Positions 17,376 to 26,092 of a stretch of DNA of 64,000 bases are shown piece after piece. The position numbers were made by a program, and so were the translations under genes. The stretch is from the NCBI GenBank assembly GCA_963726795.1, contig CAVSDD010000005.1, forward strand, positions 1 to 64,000, in the 5' to 3' direction. The stretch's first letter is position 1, and each line of letters begins with the position of its first letter. Under the pieces are notes generated by a model. The model was not told the DNA's origin. It did no database searches and saw only the letters and a program-made list of their open reading frames with translations. The stretch comes from Hyphomicrobium_A sp963726795 (lineage in GTDB: Bacteria; Pseudomonadota; Alphaproteobacteria; Rhizobiales; Hyphomicrobiaceae).

Positions 17376-18206
17376 ATGATCAAGGTCGTAATCGCGATCG
17401 GCTTGCTCTATGCGCTTGTCGCGGTCGCGGCCTTCATCGCGCAGCGCAAGCTCATGTACTTCCCCGATCCCGAGCGCGTGCCGCCCTCGAATTTCGCGCT
17501 CACCGGCGTGGAGGAGCGTTCACTTGCGACACCGGACGGCGAGACGCTCGTCGCCTGGTATGGCCGCGCACCCCCAGGCCGCCCGACGCTGCTGTATTTC
17601 CACGGCAATGCCGGAAATTTGGCGAACCGCTCGGAGCGCGTTCGCAAGTATCTGGCGCGCGGCATCGGCGTTTTCATGTTGAGCTACCGCGGCTACAGCG
17701 GTTCCACCGGGACACCGACCGAGCGCAACAATGTCGCCGACGCGAGGCTTGCCTACGAGACGCTCGTGGCTGATGGCATCGATCCGCGCGACATCGTGCT
17801 CTACGGGGAATCGCTGGGGTCGGGCATCGCGGTGCAGCTTGCTGCCGAGAAGCCGGTCGGCGGCATCGTGCTCGACGCGCCTTACACCTCGATCGTCGAT
17901 GTGGCGGCGGGCGCCTACCCGTTCCTCCCGGTGCGCAACTTCATGTTCGACCGCTACGAGACGATGAGCTTCCTGCCGCGCGTGAAGGCGCCGCTGCTCA
18001 TCGTGCACGGGGAAGCCGATTCAGTAATCCCCGTCGCCATGGGCCGCGCAATATATGAAGCCGCCAACGGCCCAAAGGAGATCGCGACCTTCCCGGGCGC
18101 GGGGCATTCCGACCACCATCTCTTTGGCTCGACCGAGGAGGTTCACCGCTGGATCGACAGCCTCTCGCGCTCGCGCGCACCAACCCAATACGAAACACGC
18201 CCGTAA
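17376..18206 (+). CDS. Membrane-anchored alpha/beta hydrolase (BEM46/ABHD13-like)
   Basis: 276 residues with an N-terminal membrane anchor (about 3-21) and an alpha/beta-hydrolase domain. Oxyanion region LLYFHGNAGNL, SYRGYSGSTG, nucleophile Ser146 in YGESLGSG, acid Asp215 in VHGEADSVIP and His244 in PGAGHSDHH. This pattern matches the BEM46/YqkD group of serine hydrolases, whose natural substrates are mostly unknown (possibly acyl-thioesters or lipids). It ends convergent to rpsU. Confidence 0.88.
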   Translation: MIKVVIAIGLLYALVAVAAFIAQRKLMYFPDPERVPPSNFALTGVEERSLATPDGETLVAWYGRAPPGRPTLLYFHGNAGNLANRSERVRKYLARGIGVFMLSYRGYSGSTGTPTERNNVADARLAYETLVADGIDPRDIVLYGESLGSGIAVQLAAEKPVGGIVLDAPYTSIVDVAAGAYPFLPVRNFMFDRYETMSFLPRVKAPLLIVHGEADSVIPVAMGRAIYEAANGPKEIATFPGAGHSDHHLFGSTEEVHRWIDSLSRSRAPTQYETRP

Positions 18207-18224
18207 GCCATTGGCCGACGGGCG
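18198..18224. terminator. Possible bidirectional hairpin between hydrolase and rpsU
   Basis: CGCCCGT (18198-18204) pairs with ACGGGCG (18218-18224) across a 13-base loop. The stem overlaps the hydrolase stop codon and lies just past the rpsU stop. No real T-run follows on either strand, so termination strength is uncertain. Confidence 0.35.
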
Positions 18225-18252
18225 CGTTGAACTTGCAGAGCTTGGGTATTGC

Positions 18253-18528
18253 TTACCTGGGTCCGCGCGGTGCGCCGGGACGGGCAGGTGCGCCGGGACG
18301 CGTGGTCGGCGCTGGCTTGCCGGGAAGCAGACCTTCGCGCTGGGCGCGCTTGCGAGCGAGCTTGCGGGCGCGGCGCACGGCCTCGGCCTTTTCGCGTGCC
18401 TTGCGCTCGGAGGGCTTCTCGAAATAGTTGCGCAGCTTCATCTCACGGAAAATGCCCTCGCGCTGCATCTTCTTCTTGAGCGCTTTGAGAGCCTGATCGA
18501 CGTTGTTGTCGCGGACGAGAACCTGCAA
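18253..18528 (-). CDS. rpsU: 30S ribosomal protein S21
   Basis: 91 residues. MQVLVRDNNVDQALKALKKKMQREG and EMKLRNYFEKPSERKAREKAEA match S21, a late-assembly small-subunit protein. The C-terminal tail (LLPGKPAPTTRPGAPARPGAP) is a Pro/Arg-rich extension commonly seen in Rhizobiales. It lies downstream of purEK on the same strand. Confidence 0.96.
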   Translation of the reverse strand: MQVLVRDNNVDQALKALKKKMQREGIFREMKLRNYFEKPSERKAREKAEAVRRARKLARKRAQREGLLPGKPAPTTRPGAPARPGAPRGPR

Positions 18529-18660
18529 GCTATGTCTTCCTCTGATGGATCTTATGAGCGCGGCAAGCGCACCGGCAGGGTTCCTGCAGGCACCGAGCGC
18601 CGCTCAATTGCGCGGTCTGTAGCAAAAAGACCCGGGGTTGTCCATCAGGCCTGGGGGGCC

Positions 18661-19731
18661 TCAACGCGAGGTTATCCAGGTCACATGCCCCATCTTGCGG
18701 CCTGCCCGGGCTTCCCGTTTGCCGTACAGGTGCAGGCAGGCGCCGGGCTCCCCTGCCAGCCGCTCCCAGGCGTTGGCGTCGGCTCCGATCAAATTGTCCA
18801 TCCGCGCATTTGAATGGCGGTCCGTTTCGCCCAGCGGCCAGCCGGCGACGGCGCGCATGTGATTTTCGAACTGGCTCACCGAACAGGCGTCGATGGTCCA
18901 GTGCCCGGAGTTGTGCACGCGCGGCGCGATCTCGTTGACGACCAGCGGCTCGGTGCCCCCGACGTAGAACATTTCGACCCCCAGCACGCCGACATAGCCA
19001 AGCGCCTCGGCGATCGTTTGCGCGATCGTGCGTGCCCGGTCCTGATGCGCGGCCGAAAGCTCGCTCGGCACCGTCGAGGTGCGCAGGATGCCGCCCTCGT
19101 GGTGGTTCACCGGAATGTCGTAGCAACTCATCGTGCCGTCGCTGCCGCGCACGATGATGACCGACACCTCGAACTTGAAAGGGACGATACCTTCGAGCAC
19201 CGAGGGAACCTTGCCCACGTCGGCGAACGCTTGCGCGAGATCGGCCGCAGCCTCGAAACGCACCTGGCCCTTGCCGTCGTAGCCGAAGCGGCGCGTCTTC
19301 AGAATTGCCGGAACGCCGACGGCTTTCACAGCGCCGTCGAAATCCTGCGGGCCGTCGATGGCGGCGAAGGGTGCGACCGGCAACCCAAGGCTCGAGATGA
19401 ATGTCTTCTCGATCAGGCGGTCCTGCGCGACCTCGAGCGCCTTCGATCCGGGGCGCAGCGGCTTCAAACGCTCGGCAATCGCCGCAGCGGCCAGAGGCAC
19501 GTTCTCGAACTCGTAGGTGACGGCATCGACAGAGCGCGCAAACGATTCGAGCTTCGCCTCATCGTCGAAGCCGCCGATCGTGACGGCGGCCGCCACGTCA
19601 CAGGCAGGGCCAGGAGCATCGCTGTAGATGTGGCACTTGAATCCTAAGCGCGAGGCGGCGACCGCGAGCATGCGGCCAAGCTGGCCGCCGCCCATGATGC
19701 CAATCGTCGAGCCGGGCGGCAGCGCCTGCAT
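18661..19731 (-). CDS. purK: 5-(carboxyamino)imidazole ribonucleotide synthase
   Basis: 356 residues; ATP-grasp enzyme converting AIR, bicarbonate and ATP to N5-CAIR in purine synthesis. Start at MQALPPGSTIGIMGGGQLGRML, 7 bases after the purE stop; the longer frame upstream overlaps purE and is excluded. ATP-grasp features include ILKTRRFGYDGKGQ, the Glu-rich VLEGIVPFKFEVSVI and metal-binding NEIAPRVHNSGHWT. Translationally linked to purE. Normal length. Confidence 0.96.
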   Translation of the reverse strand: MQALPPGSTIGIMGGGQLGRMLAVAASRLGFKCHIYSDAPGPACDVAAAVTIGGFDDEAKLESFARSVDAVTYEFENVPLAAAAIAERLKPLRPGSKALEVAQDRLIEKTFISSLGLPVAPFAAIDGPQDFDGAVKAVGVPAILKTRRFGYDGKGQVRFEAAADLAQAFADVGKVPSVLEGIVPFKFEVSVIIVRGSDGTMSCYDIPVNHHEGGILRTSTVPSELSAAHQDRARTIAQTIAEALGYVGVLGVEMFYVGGTEPLVVNEIAPRVHNSGHWTIDACSVSQFENHMRAVAGWPLGETDRHSNARMDNLIGADANAWERLAGEPGACLHLYGKREARAGRKMGHVTWITSR

Positions 19732-19738
19732 TCGCGCC

Positions 19739-20233
19739 TCAAGCGTCCTTGGGGACTTCGGCGACGGCGGCGGTGCGCGCGGCGCGGTAGGCGTCGACGC
19801 GGTCTGCCACGCCGGCGTCGGCCAGTGCCAGAATCTGTGCGGCGAGCAGCCCGGCGTTGGTCGCTCCCGTCTCGCCGATCGCAAGCGTGCCGACCGGCAC
19901 GCCGGCCGGCATCTGTACGATGGAATAGAGACTGTCGCGGCCCCCGAGGGCGGCCGTCGGGATGGGCACCCCGAGCACTGGAAGTGTGGTCAAGGAGGCG
20001 GTCATTCCCGGCAGATGCGCGGCGCCACCGGCTCCGGCGATGATCACTTTCAGCCCGCGCTGGCGCGCACTTTTTGCGTATTCATACAGGCGTTCGGGCG
20101 TGCGGTGGGCGGAGACGATCCGCTTCTCGTAAGGGATCTTCATCTCATCCAGAATTGCCGCTGCACCCTTCAAGGTGGGCCAGTCGGATTGGCTCCCCAT
20201 GATGATGCCGACCACGGGCTTCCCGCTGCTCAT
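19739..20233 (-). CDS. purE: N5-carboxyaminoimidazole ribonucleotide mutase
   Basis: 164 residues. Moves the carboxyl group of N5-CAIR to C4 to give CAIR, the step after PurK. Class I PurE motifs are seen: GIIMGSQSDWPTLKGAA, IVSAHRTPERL with the catalytic His, and IAGAGGAAHLPGM. First gene of the purE-purK pair. Confidence 0.97.
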   Translation of the reverse strand: MSSGKPVVGIIMGSQSDWPTLKGAAAILDEMKIPYEKRIVSAHRTPERLYEYAKSARQRGLKVIIAGAGGAAHLPGMTASLTTLPVLGVPIPTAALGGRDSLYSIVQMPAGVPVGTLAIGETGATNAGLLAAQILALADAGVADRVDAYRAARTAAVAEVPKDA

Positions 20234-20335
20234 TTTTCTGCGTCCGGCGCAAAGGAAAGCGGGGGATTACAGGAGCCGCCCGCCGGTTACAAGAGGCGTC
20301 TTTGGGTCTTTCGACCGGCCCCTCGCAGCGGGCTG

Positions 20336-20542
20336 CTAAGCGATGATGTCGGGAAGGAGCTGGTCCTCGATCGCGGTGATGCGATCCTTGATCGAAAGCT
20401 TGCGCTTCTTGAGCCGCTTGACGAGGAGCTGATCGCCGCTCGAGCTGCCTTCAAGCAGAATGATCTCGTCGTCCAGCTCGCGGTGCTCCGCCCTGAGCTT
20501 GACGAGTTCGTCGCGAAGCTCTCTTTCGTCGACGCGCTTCAT
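20336..20542 (-). CDS. DUF465 (YdcH) family small coiled-coil protein
   Basis: 68 residues from the internal Met at 20542 (MKRVDERELRDELVKLRAEHRELDDEI); the upstream frame is Ser/Arg-rich and atypical. It is an all-helical heptad-patterned protein ending LKKRKLSIKDRITAIEDQLLPDI, the conserved K(R)LKLKD-like tail of DUF465. Biochemical function unknown. A second DUF465 member starts 276 bases away in the opposite direction. Confidence 0.82.
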   Translation of the reverse strand: MKRVDERELRDELVKLRAEHRELDDEIILLEGSSSGDQLLVKRLKKRKLSIKDRITAIEDQLLPDIIA

Positions 20543-20818
20543 GCTGCTGCTGCTTGCCCGGCCAAAACGCCCCCTCATTATCACCGCGCAAGCGCGTGGA
20601 CTATCCTCCTGTCGATTGTCCGTTGCAAGGGAGCGCAAGCGGGCAGTGCATAAACTCCATTGCGTATACGTGGCCGCGCATCACGACTGCTGCCGATTGA
20701 CGCGATTTTGGCAAAATTGCCTCAATCCGATGCAACCCAACCGCGCTGCTTGCATTGGACAACTGCCGTTTTGTCTGGCACGTTTACGTGTCTCTTCAAC
20801 TTCTCATGGAGGACCATG

Positions 20819-21001
20819 ATGGCGCTTGCGGCTCATATCGCGGAGCTAGCGGAGAAGCATCGGCTTCTCGAGCGTAAAATTCAAACAGAGATCGCCCGCC
20901 CCGGGTCGGACGACATCGAAATCCACCGATTGAAACTCGAAAAATTGAAGCTTAAGGACGAGATCGCGCGCCTTTCCGGCGATCGCGAGACCCGCCACTA
21001 A
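20819..21001 (+). CDS. DUF465 (YdcH) family small coiled-coil protein, second copy
   Basis: 60 residues starting MALAAHIAELAEKHRLLE with GGAGG 6 bases upstream (an adjacent ATG at 20816 is too close to it). The C-terminal IEIHRLKLEKLKLKDEIARL is the DUF465 hallmark. It is paralogous to, and divergent from, the copy ending at 20336. Role unknown. Confidence 0.85.
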   Translation: MALAAHIAELAEKHRLLERKIQTEIARPGSDDIEIHRLKLEKLKLKDEIARLSGDRETRH

Positions 21002-21151
21002 GCGGCTCTCGGCGAGGCGAGCGCCCCTCGCTCGCCTCCCAACAACCCCGCTTATAAGAACTCACGCCGTGCGCGCGTTGAGGTGCGGATAGTCTTTTCC
21101 CCGCACAGCAATTGCACTGTATTGATTCGCGTTGGCGGCGCTTAGCGAGCG

Positions 21152-22793
21152 CTAGGCGTCCTTCGCCATTTCCTTGGCCATCTGCCGCAGCTTGAACTTC
21201 TGGATTTTGCCGGTCGAGGTTCGCGGCACATCCACGAACACGATATGGCGCGGGCACTTGTAGCGCGCGAGCCCCTCGCGGCACCAGGCAATCAATTCAT
21301 CCGCGGTCGCGGTTGCACCTGGTCGCAGCTCCACGAAAGCGCACGGGGTCTCGCCCCACTTCTCGTCGGGCTTTGCCACCACGGCGCAACAGGAAACGGC
21401 TGGGTGCTTGTAGAGCACGTCCTCCACCTCGATCGACGAGATATTCTCGCCGCCCGAAATGATGATGTCCTTGGAGCGGTCTTTGAGCTGGATGTAGCCG
21501 TCGGGATAAAGGACGCCCAGATCGCCGGAGTGAAACCAACCGCCTTCGAACGCCTCATCGCTCGCGGACGGGTTTTTCAGATAGCCCTTCATCACGATAT
21601 TGCCGCGGAACATCACCTCGCCGAGCGTTTCGCCGTCGGCCGGGACCACGGTCATTGTAATGGGGTCCATGACCGTCAGCCACTCGAGCGCCACGTAGCG
21701 CACGCCCTGGCGCGTACGCTTGAACGCGCGTCCCGATTCATCGAGATCGTTCCACTCGGTATGCCACTCGTTGACCACGGCCGGCCCGTAAGTCTCGGTG
21801 AGCCCGTAGAGATGCGTCAGGCGGAAGCCGGCGGCGGTCATTGCGTCCATGACCGATTGCGGTGGCGGCGCAGCGGCGTGGTTGACCCAGATCGTATGCG
21901 AGATGGGACGCTTTTCCTCGTCGCGTCGCGTTGAGCAGCGTAGTCATCACGATGGGCGCACCGGACAGATGCGTGACGCGATGGTCGGCGATGGCGTCAT
22001 ACATCGCCTTCGCGCGCACCCACCTCAAGCACACGTGCGTGCCGGCGACGACCGACAGCGACCAGGGAAAGCACCAGCCGTTGCAGTGGAACATCGGCAG
22101 CGTCCACAGGTAGACGGGATGCAGCCCCATGCCGGTCTCGAGCGTGTTGGCGTAACACATGAGCGCCGCGCCGCGGTGGTGGTAGACGACGCCCTTGGGA
22201 TTGCCTGTCGTGCCCGAGGTGTAGTTGAGCGAGATCGCATCCCACTCGTCCGCCGGGAGCTGCCAGGCAAAATCGGCCTCACCCGACGCCAGGAAGGTCT
22301 CGTAGTCGATGTCGGACAGGCACTCGCCCGTCTGCGGGAATTCCTTGTCGTCGTAGTCGATGATGATCGGCTTGACGCTCGCCTGCGCCAGGGCGTCCTT
22401 CATCGTCGCGGCGAACTCGCGATCGGTGATGAGCAGCTTCGAATTCGCGTGGTCGAGCTGGAAAGCAATGATCGCCGCATCGAGCCGCGTGTTGATCGTG
22501 TGCAGGACGGCGCCAAGCATCGGGATGCCGTAGTGGGCCTCCAGCATTGCGGGCGTGTTGGACAGCATCACCGAAACGGTGTCGTTGCGGCCAATGCCAC
22601 GCTGGGCGAGAGCAGACGCCAGCCGGCGGCAGCGCGCATAAAAGGTCGCGTAGCTGACCTTGGCCTTGCCGTGAATGATGGCCGGATGGTCCGGATAGAC
22701 CGCCGCCGCCCGCTCCAGGAACTGCAACGGTGTCAGCGGCTGGTAGTTGGCGGGGTTCTTGTCGAGATGCTCGTCGTAGGGGTTGGCGGACAT
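21152..22793 (-). CDS. AMP-dependent acyl-CoA synthetase, one frameshift near 21925
   Basis: Activates a carboxylic acid to its CoA thioester through an acyl-adenylate. The N-terminal part holds the P-loop-like YTSGTTGNPKGVVYHHRGAA and PMFHCNGWCFPW. After a one-base slip near 21918-21928 (ATR then DEEKRPISHTIWVNHAAAPP) the chain continues with the A5 motif HLYGLTETYGP, GWFHSGDLGVLYPDGYIQLKDRSKD and C-terminal catalytic Lys region RTSTGKIQKFKLR. Corrected length about 547 residues, typical of the medium-chain/methylmercaptopropionate-type ligases. The exact substrate cannot be told. Probable sequencing error. Confidence 0.87.
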
Positions 22794-22980
22794 CGGTGGC
22801 CGGCGCTTTCACGAAGCTTGTGCGGAAATACGTGGGGAGGCTCAGGGAAACGCTAGCGAAATGCACGGGCGCGGGCAACGGCTCCAGCGGTGGATCGAGA
22901 TGCAAAGCGCGCGGTGCCCGCTTTTGCAGCAGGTCTTTTTGCGCTAATGTCGAACGGCATGGCGTTGCTGGGAGAGTGCC

Positions 22981-23079
22981 ATGAGCGAGTTAAAACAGCA
23001 GACGATCGCGCTCTGGATATTGCTCATGCTGTTGATGATGATCCCTTGGATCGTCGAATTAACAGAAGAGCTGTTCTGA
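22981..23079 (+). CDS. Putative 32-residue single-helix membrane peptide
   Basis: MSELKQQTIALWILLMLLMM then IPWIVELTEELF: a polar N-terminus, one strongly hydrophobic helix (about 9-24) and an acidic tail. GGGAG lies 7 bases before the ATG. It sits alone between the divergent acyl-CoA synthetase and the GT87 gene. No family recognised; supported by ribosome site and amphipathic layout only. Confidence 0.45.
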   Translation: MSELKQQTIALWILLMLLMMIPWIVELTEELF

Positions 23080-23207
23080 ACGTCGGGATCTGACCAGCCT
23101 GGGGGCTGGGCGGTTTCGCGCGTCCTGTAGTCAAGTCTAGGCTGCCATTTCGGCCTTTTTTTACGCTCGGGCCTTAGCGTCCCCGTTAGTGTGGCGGCCG
23201 CTGAAGG

Positions 23208-24413
23208 TTGGTTGGCGTGGACGGCGTATATCTCAGGGCATTGTTCGCGGCCGCGCTGTTTGCGCTGCCGGCCGGTCTCATCGTCATCGCCACCTCGTTC
23301 TGGCCGAATGACGCCCTTTTCCAGCCCAACGGCTTCTACCTCGGCAGCGACTTCGTGAACTACTGGTCGGGCGGCCGCTTGGCGCTGCTGGGCAAGGTCG
23401 ACACCCTCTACCATCTGGCTCCCTACAATGCGCTCTTGAAGGAGTGGTTCAATCCCGAGCTTCGGCTCGTGAACTTCTCCTATCCTCCGCACGCACTGCT
23501 ATTGTTGCTGCCGATTGGGCTCTTCCCCTACCTCATCGCACTGGCGATCTGGTCGCTCGCCGGCACGTGCGGGTTCATCAATGCCGCGCTCGGCGGCGCG
23601 CCACAGCGCGACGACGGCCGGCTCATGCTGGCCCTGCTATTGGCGCCGGTACTGTGGGTCAACATCGTGTTCGGCCAGTTTGGGCTGTTGCTCGCGGCGA
23701 TCTTCGTCAGCGCCCTGCGCGCGCTCCCGACGCGACCGATCCTCGCCGGCGTGCTCATTGGCGTGCTCACCGTGAAGCCGCAGCTCGGATTGCTGCTGGC
23801 GCCGATGTTGCTCTTGCTCGGCGCTTGGCGTGCGCTGTTGGCCGCTGCGTTGACCGCGCTCGTCCTGTGCGCGCTGAGCATATTGGCGTTCGGTCTGGAA
23901 CCCTGGCGCGTCTACGTTTCCGAGACCATGCCGTTCCAATGGCATTTCATAGAAGCGATGGACGGCTTCTACCGTTTCCAGATGATCACGCCCTACACCG
24001 CGTTCTGGTTCTTGGGGGTGCCCATGCGGGCGGCGCTGCTGCTGCAAGGGATCGTGTCGGTTCTCGTCGCGGGCGCCACGTTTGCCGTATTGCGCAGCGA
24101 GGCTGCATGGCCGCTGAAGGCGACGGTTGTCGCGTTCGGCTCGGTGCTGATGGTGCCCTACGTGCTGGCTTACGATCTTGCAATCCCGTTCGCGGCGTTG
24201 ATTTGGTGCCTGCGCGCGGATGGACTGCGCAGCGATGTCGCGAGGGCGGGATTCATCGGCGCGCTGTGGGCGCTGCCTTTTGGGCTCGGCATTCTCTCGC
24301 AGACGCAAGGCTTGCCGCTGCTGCCGCTCGTATTGATGGCGGCGTTCGCCTGGCTCGTCGCCGAGGCGCTCGATTGGCGCCGCTTCAGTCTGCGATCGCC
24401 CGCCAAGGCCTGA
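23208..24413 (+). CDS. GT87 (DUF2029) membrane glycosyltransferase
   Basis: About 401 residues with nine to ten membrane helices. Near the N-terminus, FYLGSDFVNYWSGGRLALLG carries the Asp-containing loop of GT-C enzymes, followed by DTLYHLAPY and FSYPPHALLLLLPIG. This is characteristic of the DUF2029/GT87 family, whose studied members are polyprenyl-phosphate-mannose-dependent mannosyltransferases. The start may be TTG 23208 or GTG 23217. It ends 7 bases from the convergent trcR stop. Sugar and acceptor are unknown. Confidence 0.82.
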   Translation: MVGVDGVYLRALFAAALFALPAGLIVIATSFWPNDALFQPNGFYLGSDFVNYWSGGRLALLGKVDTLYHLAPYNALLKEWFNPELRLVNFSYPPHALLLLLPIGLFPYLIALAIWSLAGTCGFINAALGGAPQRDDGRLMLALLLAPVLWVNIVFGQFGLLLAAIFVSALRALPTRPILAGVLIGVLTVKPQLGLLLAPMLLLLGAWRALLAAALTALVLCALSILAFGLEPWRVYVSETMPFQWHFIEAMDGFYRFQMITPYTAFWFLGVPMRAALLLQGIVSVLVAGATFAVLRSEAAWPLKATVVAFGSVLMVPYVLAYDLAIPFAALIWCLRADGLRSDVARAGFIGALWALPFGLGILSQTQGLPLLPLVLMAAFAWLVAEALDWRRFSLRSPAKA

Positions 24414-24420
24414 CGTGCTC

Positions 24421-25206
24421 TTACTCCTCCTGCGGCTCGGATTCCCTGTCTGTTGCGAGCGTCGCGTCTTCCGGCTCCTCGGCGACCTTCATCCGCTTGA
24501 GCTTGGCGAAGACGCGCGCCTGCTCTTCTTCCGGCGTTTCCTCGCGCTGCTCCTCGACCTTGGGCTGCATGATCTCGGTCTTGCGCGGCTCGTCCGCCAC
24601 CTCGGTCGTCTCCTCGGTGGGCAGCAGCGTTCCGGCCTTCTCCATGCCCTTCTGCGAATCCTTGCGCTCGCGGTCCAGGCGCCGCGCGCCTTTCTTGACC
24701 TCGTTGTCGAGATCGATCTGGCTGCACAGTCCCAGCGTGACGGGATCCTGCGGCGTCAGGTTCGGCGCGTTCCAATGGCTGCGGTCGCGGATCTGCGCGA
24801 TCGTGGGCTTCGTCGTGCCGACGAGGCGCATGATCTGGCTGTCTTTCAGCTCGGGATGATTGCGCAAGATCCAGAGGACCGCGTTGGGCCGGTCCTGGCG
24901 GCGCGAGAGTGGTGTGTAGCGCGGGCCCTTCTTGGCCGGCGTCTCGGGAACGGCGACCTTGGCTTCGGCAAGGTGAAGCGCATGCGAGGGATCGCCTTCA
25001 GCGATCTCGATCTCATCGCGCGTGAGCTGCGCGGACGTCACGGGATCGAGCCCCTTGATGCCCTGCGCGACATCACCGTCGGCGATGCCTTTCACCTCGA
25101 GCACGTGCAGCCCGCAGAACGCTGCGATCTGCTCGAATGTCAGCGAGGTGTTCGCCACGAGCCAGACGGCGGTCGCTTTCGGCATCAAGGGTCTGCGGTC
25201 GCTCAT
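24421..25206 (-). CDS. trcR: DUF1013 protein, cell-cycle transcriptional regulator TrcR type
   Basis: 261 residues from ATG 25206 with GGAGG upstream. The N-terminal DUF1013 region (MPKATAVWLVANTSLTFEQIAAFCGLH, then DRPNAVLWILRNHPELKDSQIMRL and TTKPTIAQIRDRSHWN) looks like two helix-turn-helix units. The C-terminal ~80 residues are charged and Glu-rich (EEQREETPEEEQARVF), probably disordered. TrcR is described as an essential alphaproteobacterial regulator in the CtrA/GcrA cell-cycle context; that role is transferred by family. Confidence 0.85.
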   Translation of the reverse strand: MSDRRPLMPKATAVWLVANTSLTFEQIAAFCGLHVLEVKGIADGDVAQGIKGLDPVTSAQLTRDEIEIAEGDPSHALHLAEAKVAVPETPAKKGPRYTPLSRRQDRPNAVLWILRNHPELKDSQIMRLVGTTKPTIAQIRDRSHWNAPNLTPQDPVTLGLCSQIDLDNEVKKGARRLDRERKDSQKGMEKAGTLLPTEETTEVADEPRKTEIMQPKVEEQREETPEEEQARVFAKLKRMKVAEEPEDATLATDRESEPQEE

Positions 25207-25441
25207 AAGGATTTTACCTCCGGCGTCCTGCGGTGAGGTCCGCAGGGCCAAGCGTTTTTAAGGCAACTGGGGAATGGCGCCTTATAGCTCGCTCGCCCTC
25301 ACGGGTGCAACGGGGATCGGCCGAATTGGTTGGCAGGACCCGAAGCGCTCGCCATTGTCGCCACTCAAGACCACAGATAGTGTCGCCCCGCGCGAAAAAA
25401 CAGCCGGTAACCACGAGGCGTAAACCAAGGGAGTTGGGCGC

Positions 25442-25876
25442 ATGGCGGATGCGACAAAAGGCGTTTACTTCGAAGATCTTAGCGTCGGCCAGGAGGCGAG
25501 CCTCTCCAACATAGTGACGGAAGAGATCATCAAGGCCTTTGCCGAGATCTCGGGTGATCGCAACCCCGTGCATCTGGACGCCGATTACGCGGCCAAAACG
25601 ATATTCAAGGAGCGCATTGCGCACGGCATGCTGGCAGCTGCCTACATCTCGGCCGTGTTCGGCACCAAGCTTCCCGGACCAGGTGCCATCTACATCTCGC
25701 AGACGCTGTCGTTCAAAGCGCCCGTCAAGATCGGCGATACGGTGGTGACGACCGTGAAGGTTGCCGAACTCATGCCAGAGAAGCGCCGCGCGCGTTTCTC
25801 GTGTGTGTGCGCGGTGAACGGCAAGCCCGTCGTTGAAGGCGAGGCGATGCTGATGGTGCCGGCGCGGCCGGCGTGA
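25442..25876 (+). CDS. MaoC-like (R)-specific enoyl-CoA hydratase
   Basis: 144-residue hot-dog fold hydratase. The catalytic Asp/His pair is visible in FAEISGDRNPVHLDADYA and ERIAHGMLAAAYISAVFG, matching the (R)-hydratase signature of PhaJ-type proteins, which hydrate trans-2-enoyl-CoA and can feed polyhydroxyalkanoate synthesis. No pha genes are adjacent, so the pathway is open. Single domain, normal length. Confidence 0.9.
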   Translation: MADATKGVYFEDLSVGQEASLSNIVTEEIIKAFAEISGDRNPVHLDADYAAKTIFKERIAHGMLAAAYISAVFGTKLPGPGAIYISQTLSFKAPVKIGDTVVTTVKVAELMPEKRRARFSCVCAVNGKPVVEGEAMLMVPARPA

Positions 25877-25881
25877 CGCGC

Positions 25882-26019
25882 CTAGCGGCGCGAGGACCAG
25901 TGTGCGCCCGGCAGGAAATGCCGTCCGCCGTGAGCGCCGCCCACGACCGCGTTGGCGAGAATAGTCCCGACCACCGTCACGATGAGGCCGATCACGATCT
26001 GGGGGATCCAATCCTTCAT
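25882..26019 (-). CDS. Putative 45-residue single-helix membrane protein
   Basis: MKDWIPQIVIGLIVTVVGTI then LANAVVGGAHGGRHFLPGAH: one membrane helix with a Gly/His-rich tail. The start could also be 26091, which would overlap the ribF start region. It is tucked between the hydratase stop (5 bases away) and ribF on the opposite strand. The ribosome site is weak, so I call it on its coherent membrane-protein pattern only. Confidence 0.4.
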   Translation of the reverse strand: MKDWIPQIVIGLIVTVVGTILANAVVGGAHGGRHFLPGAHWSSRR

Positions 26020-26092
26020 GGACGTGGAGGATGCTAGAGATGAGCGGCGGAATTTGGACGCATGCTGCGCGCTAACGAAAGAAACAATCACG

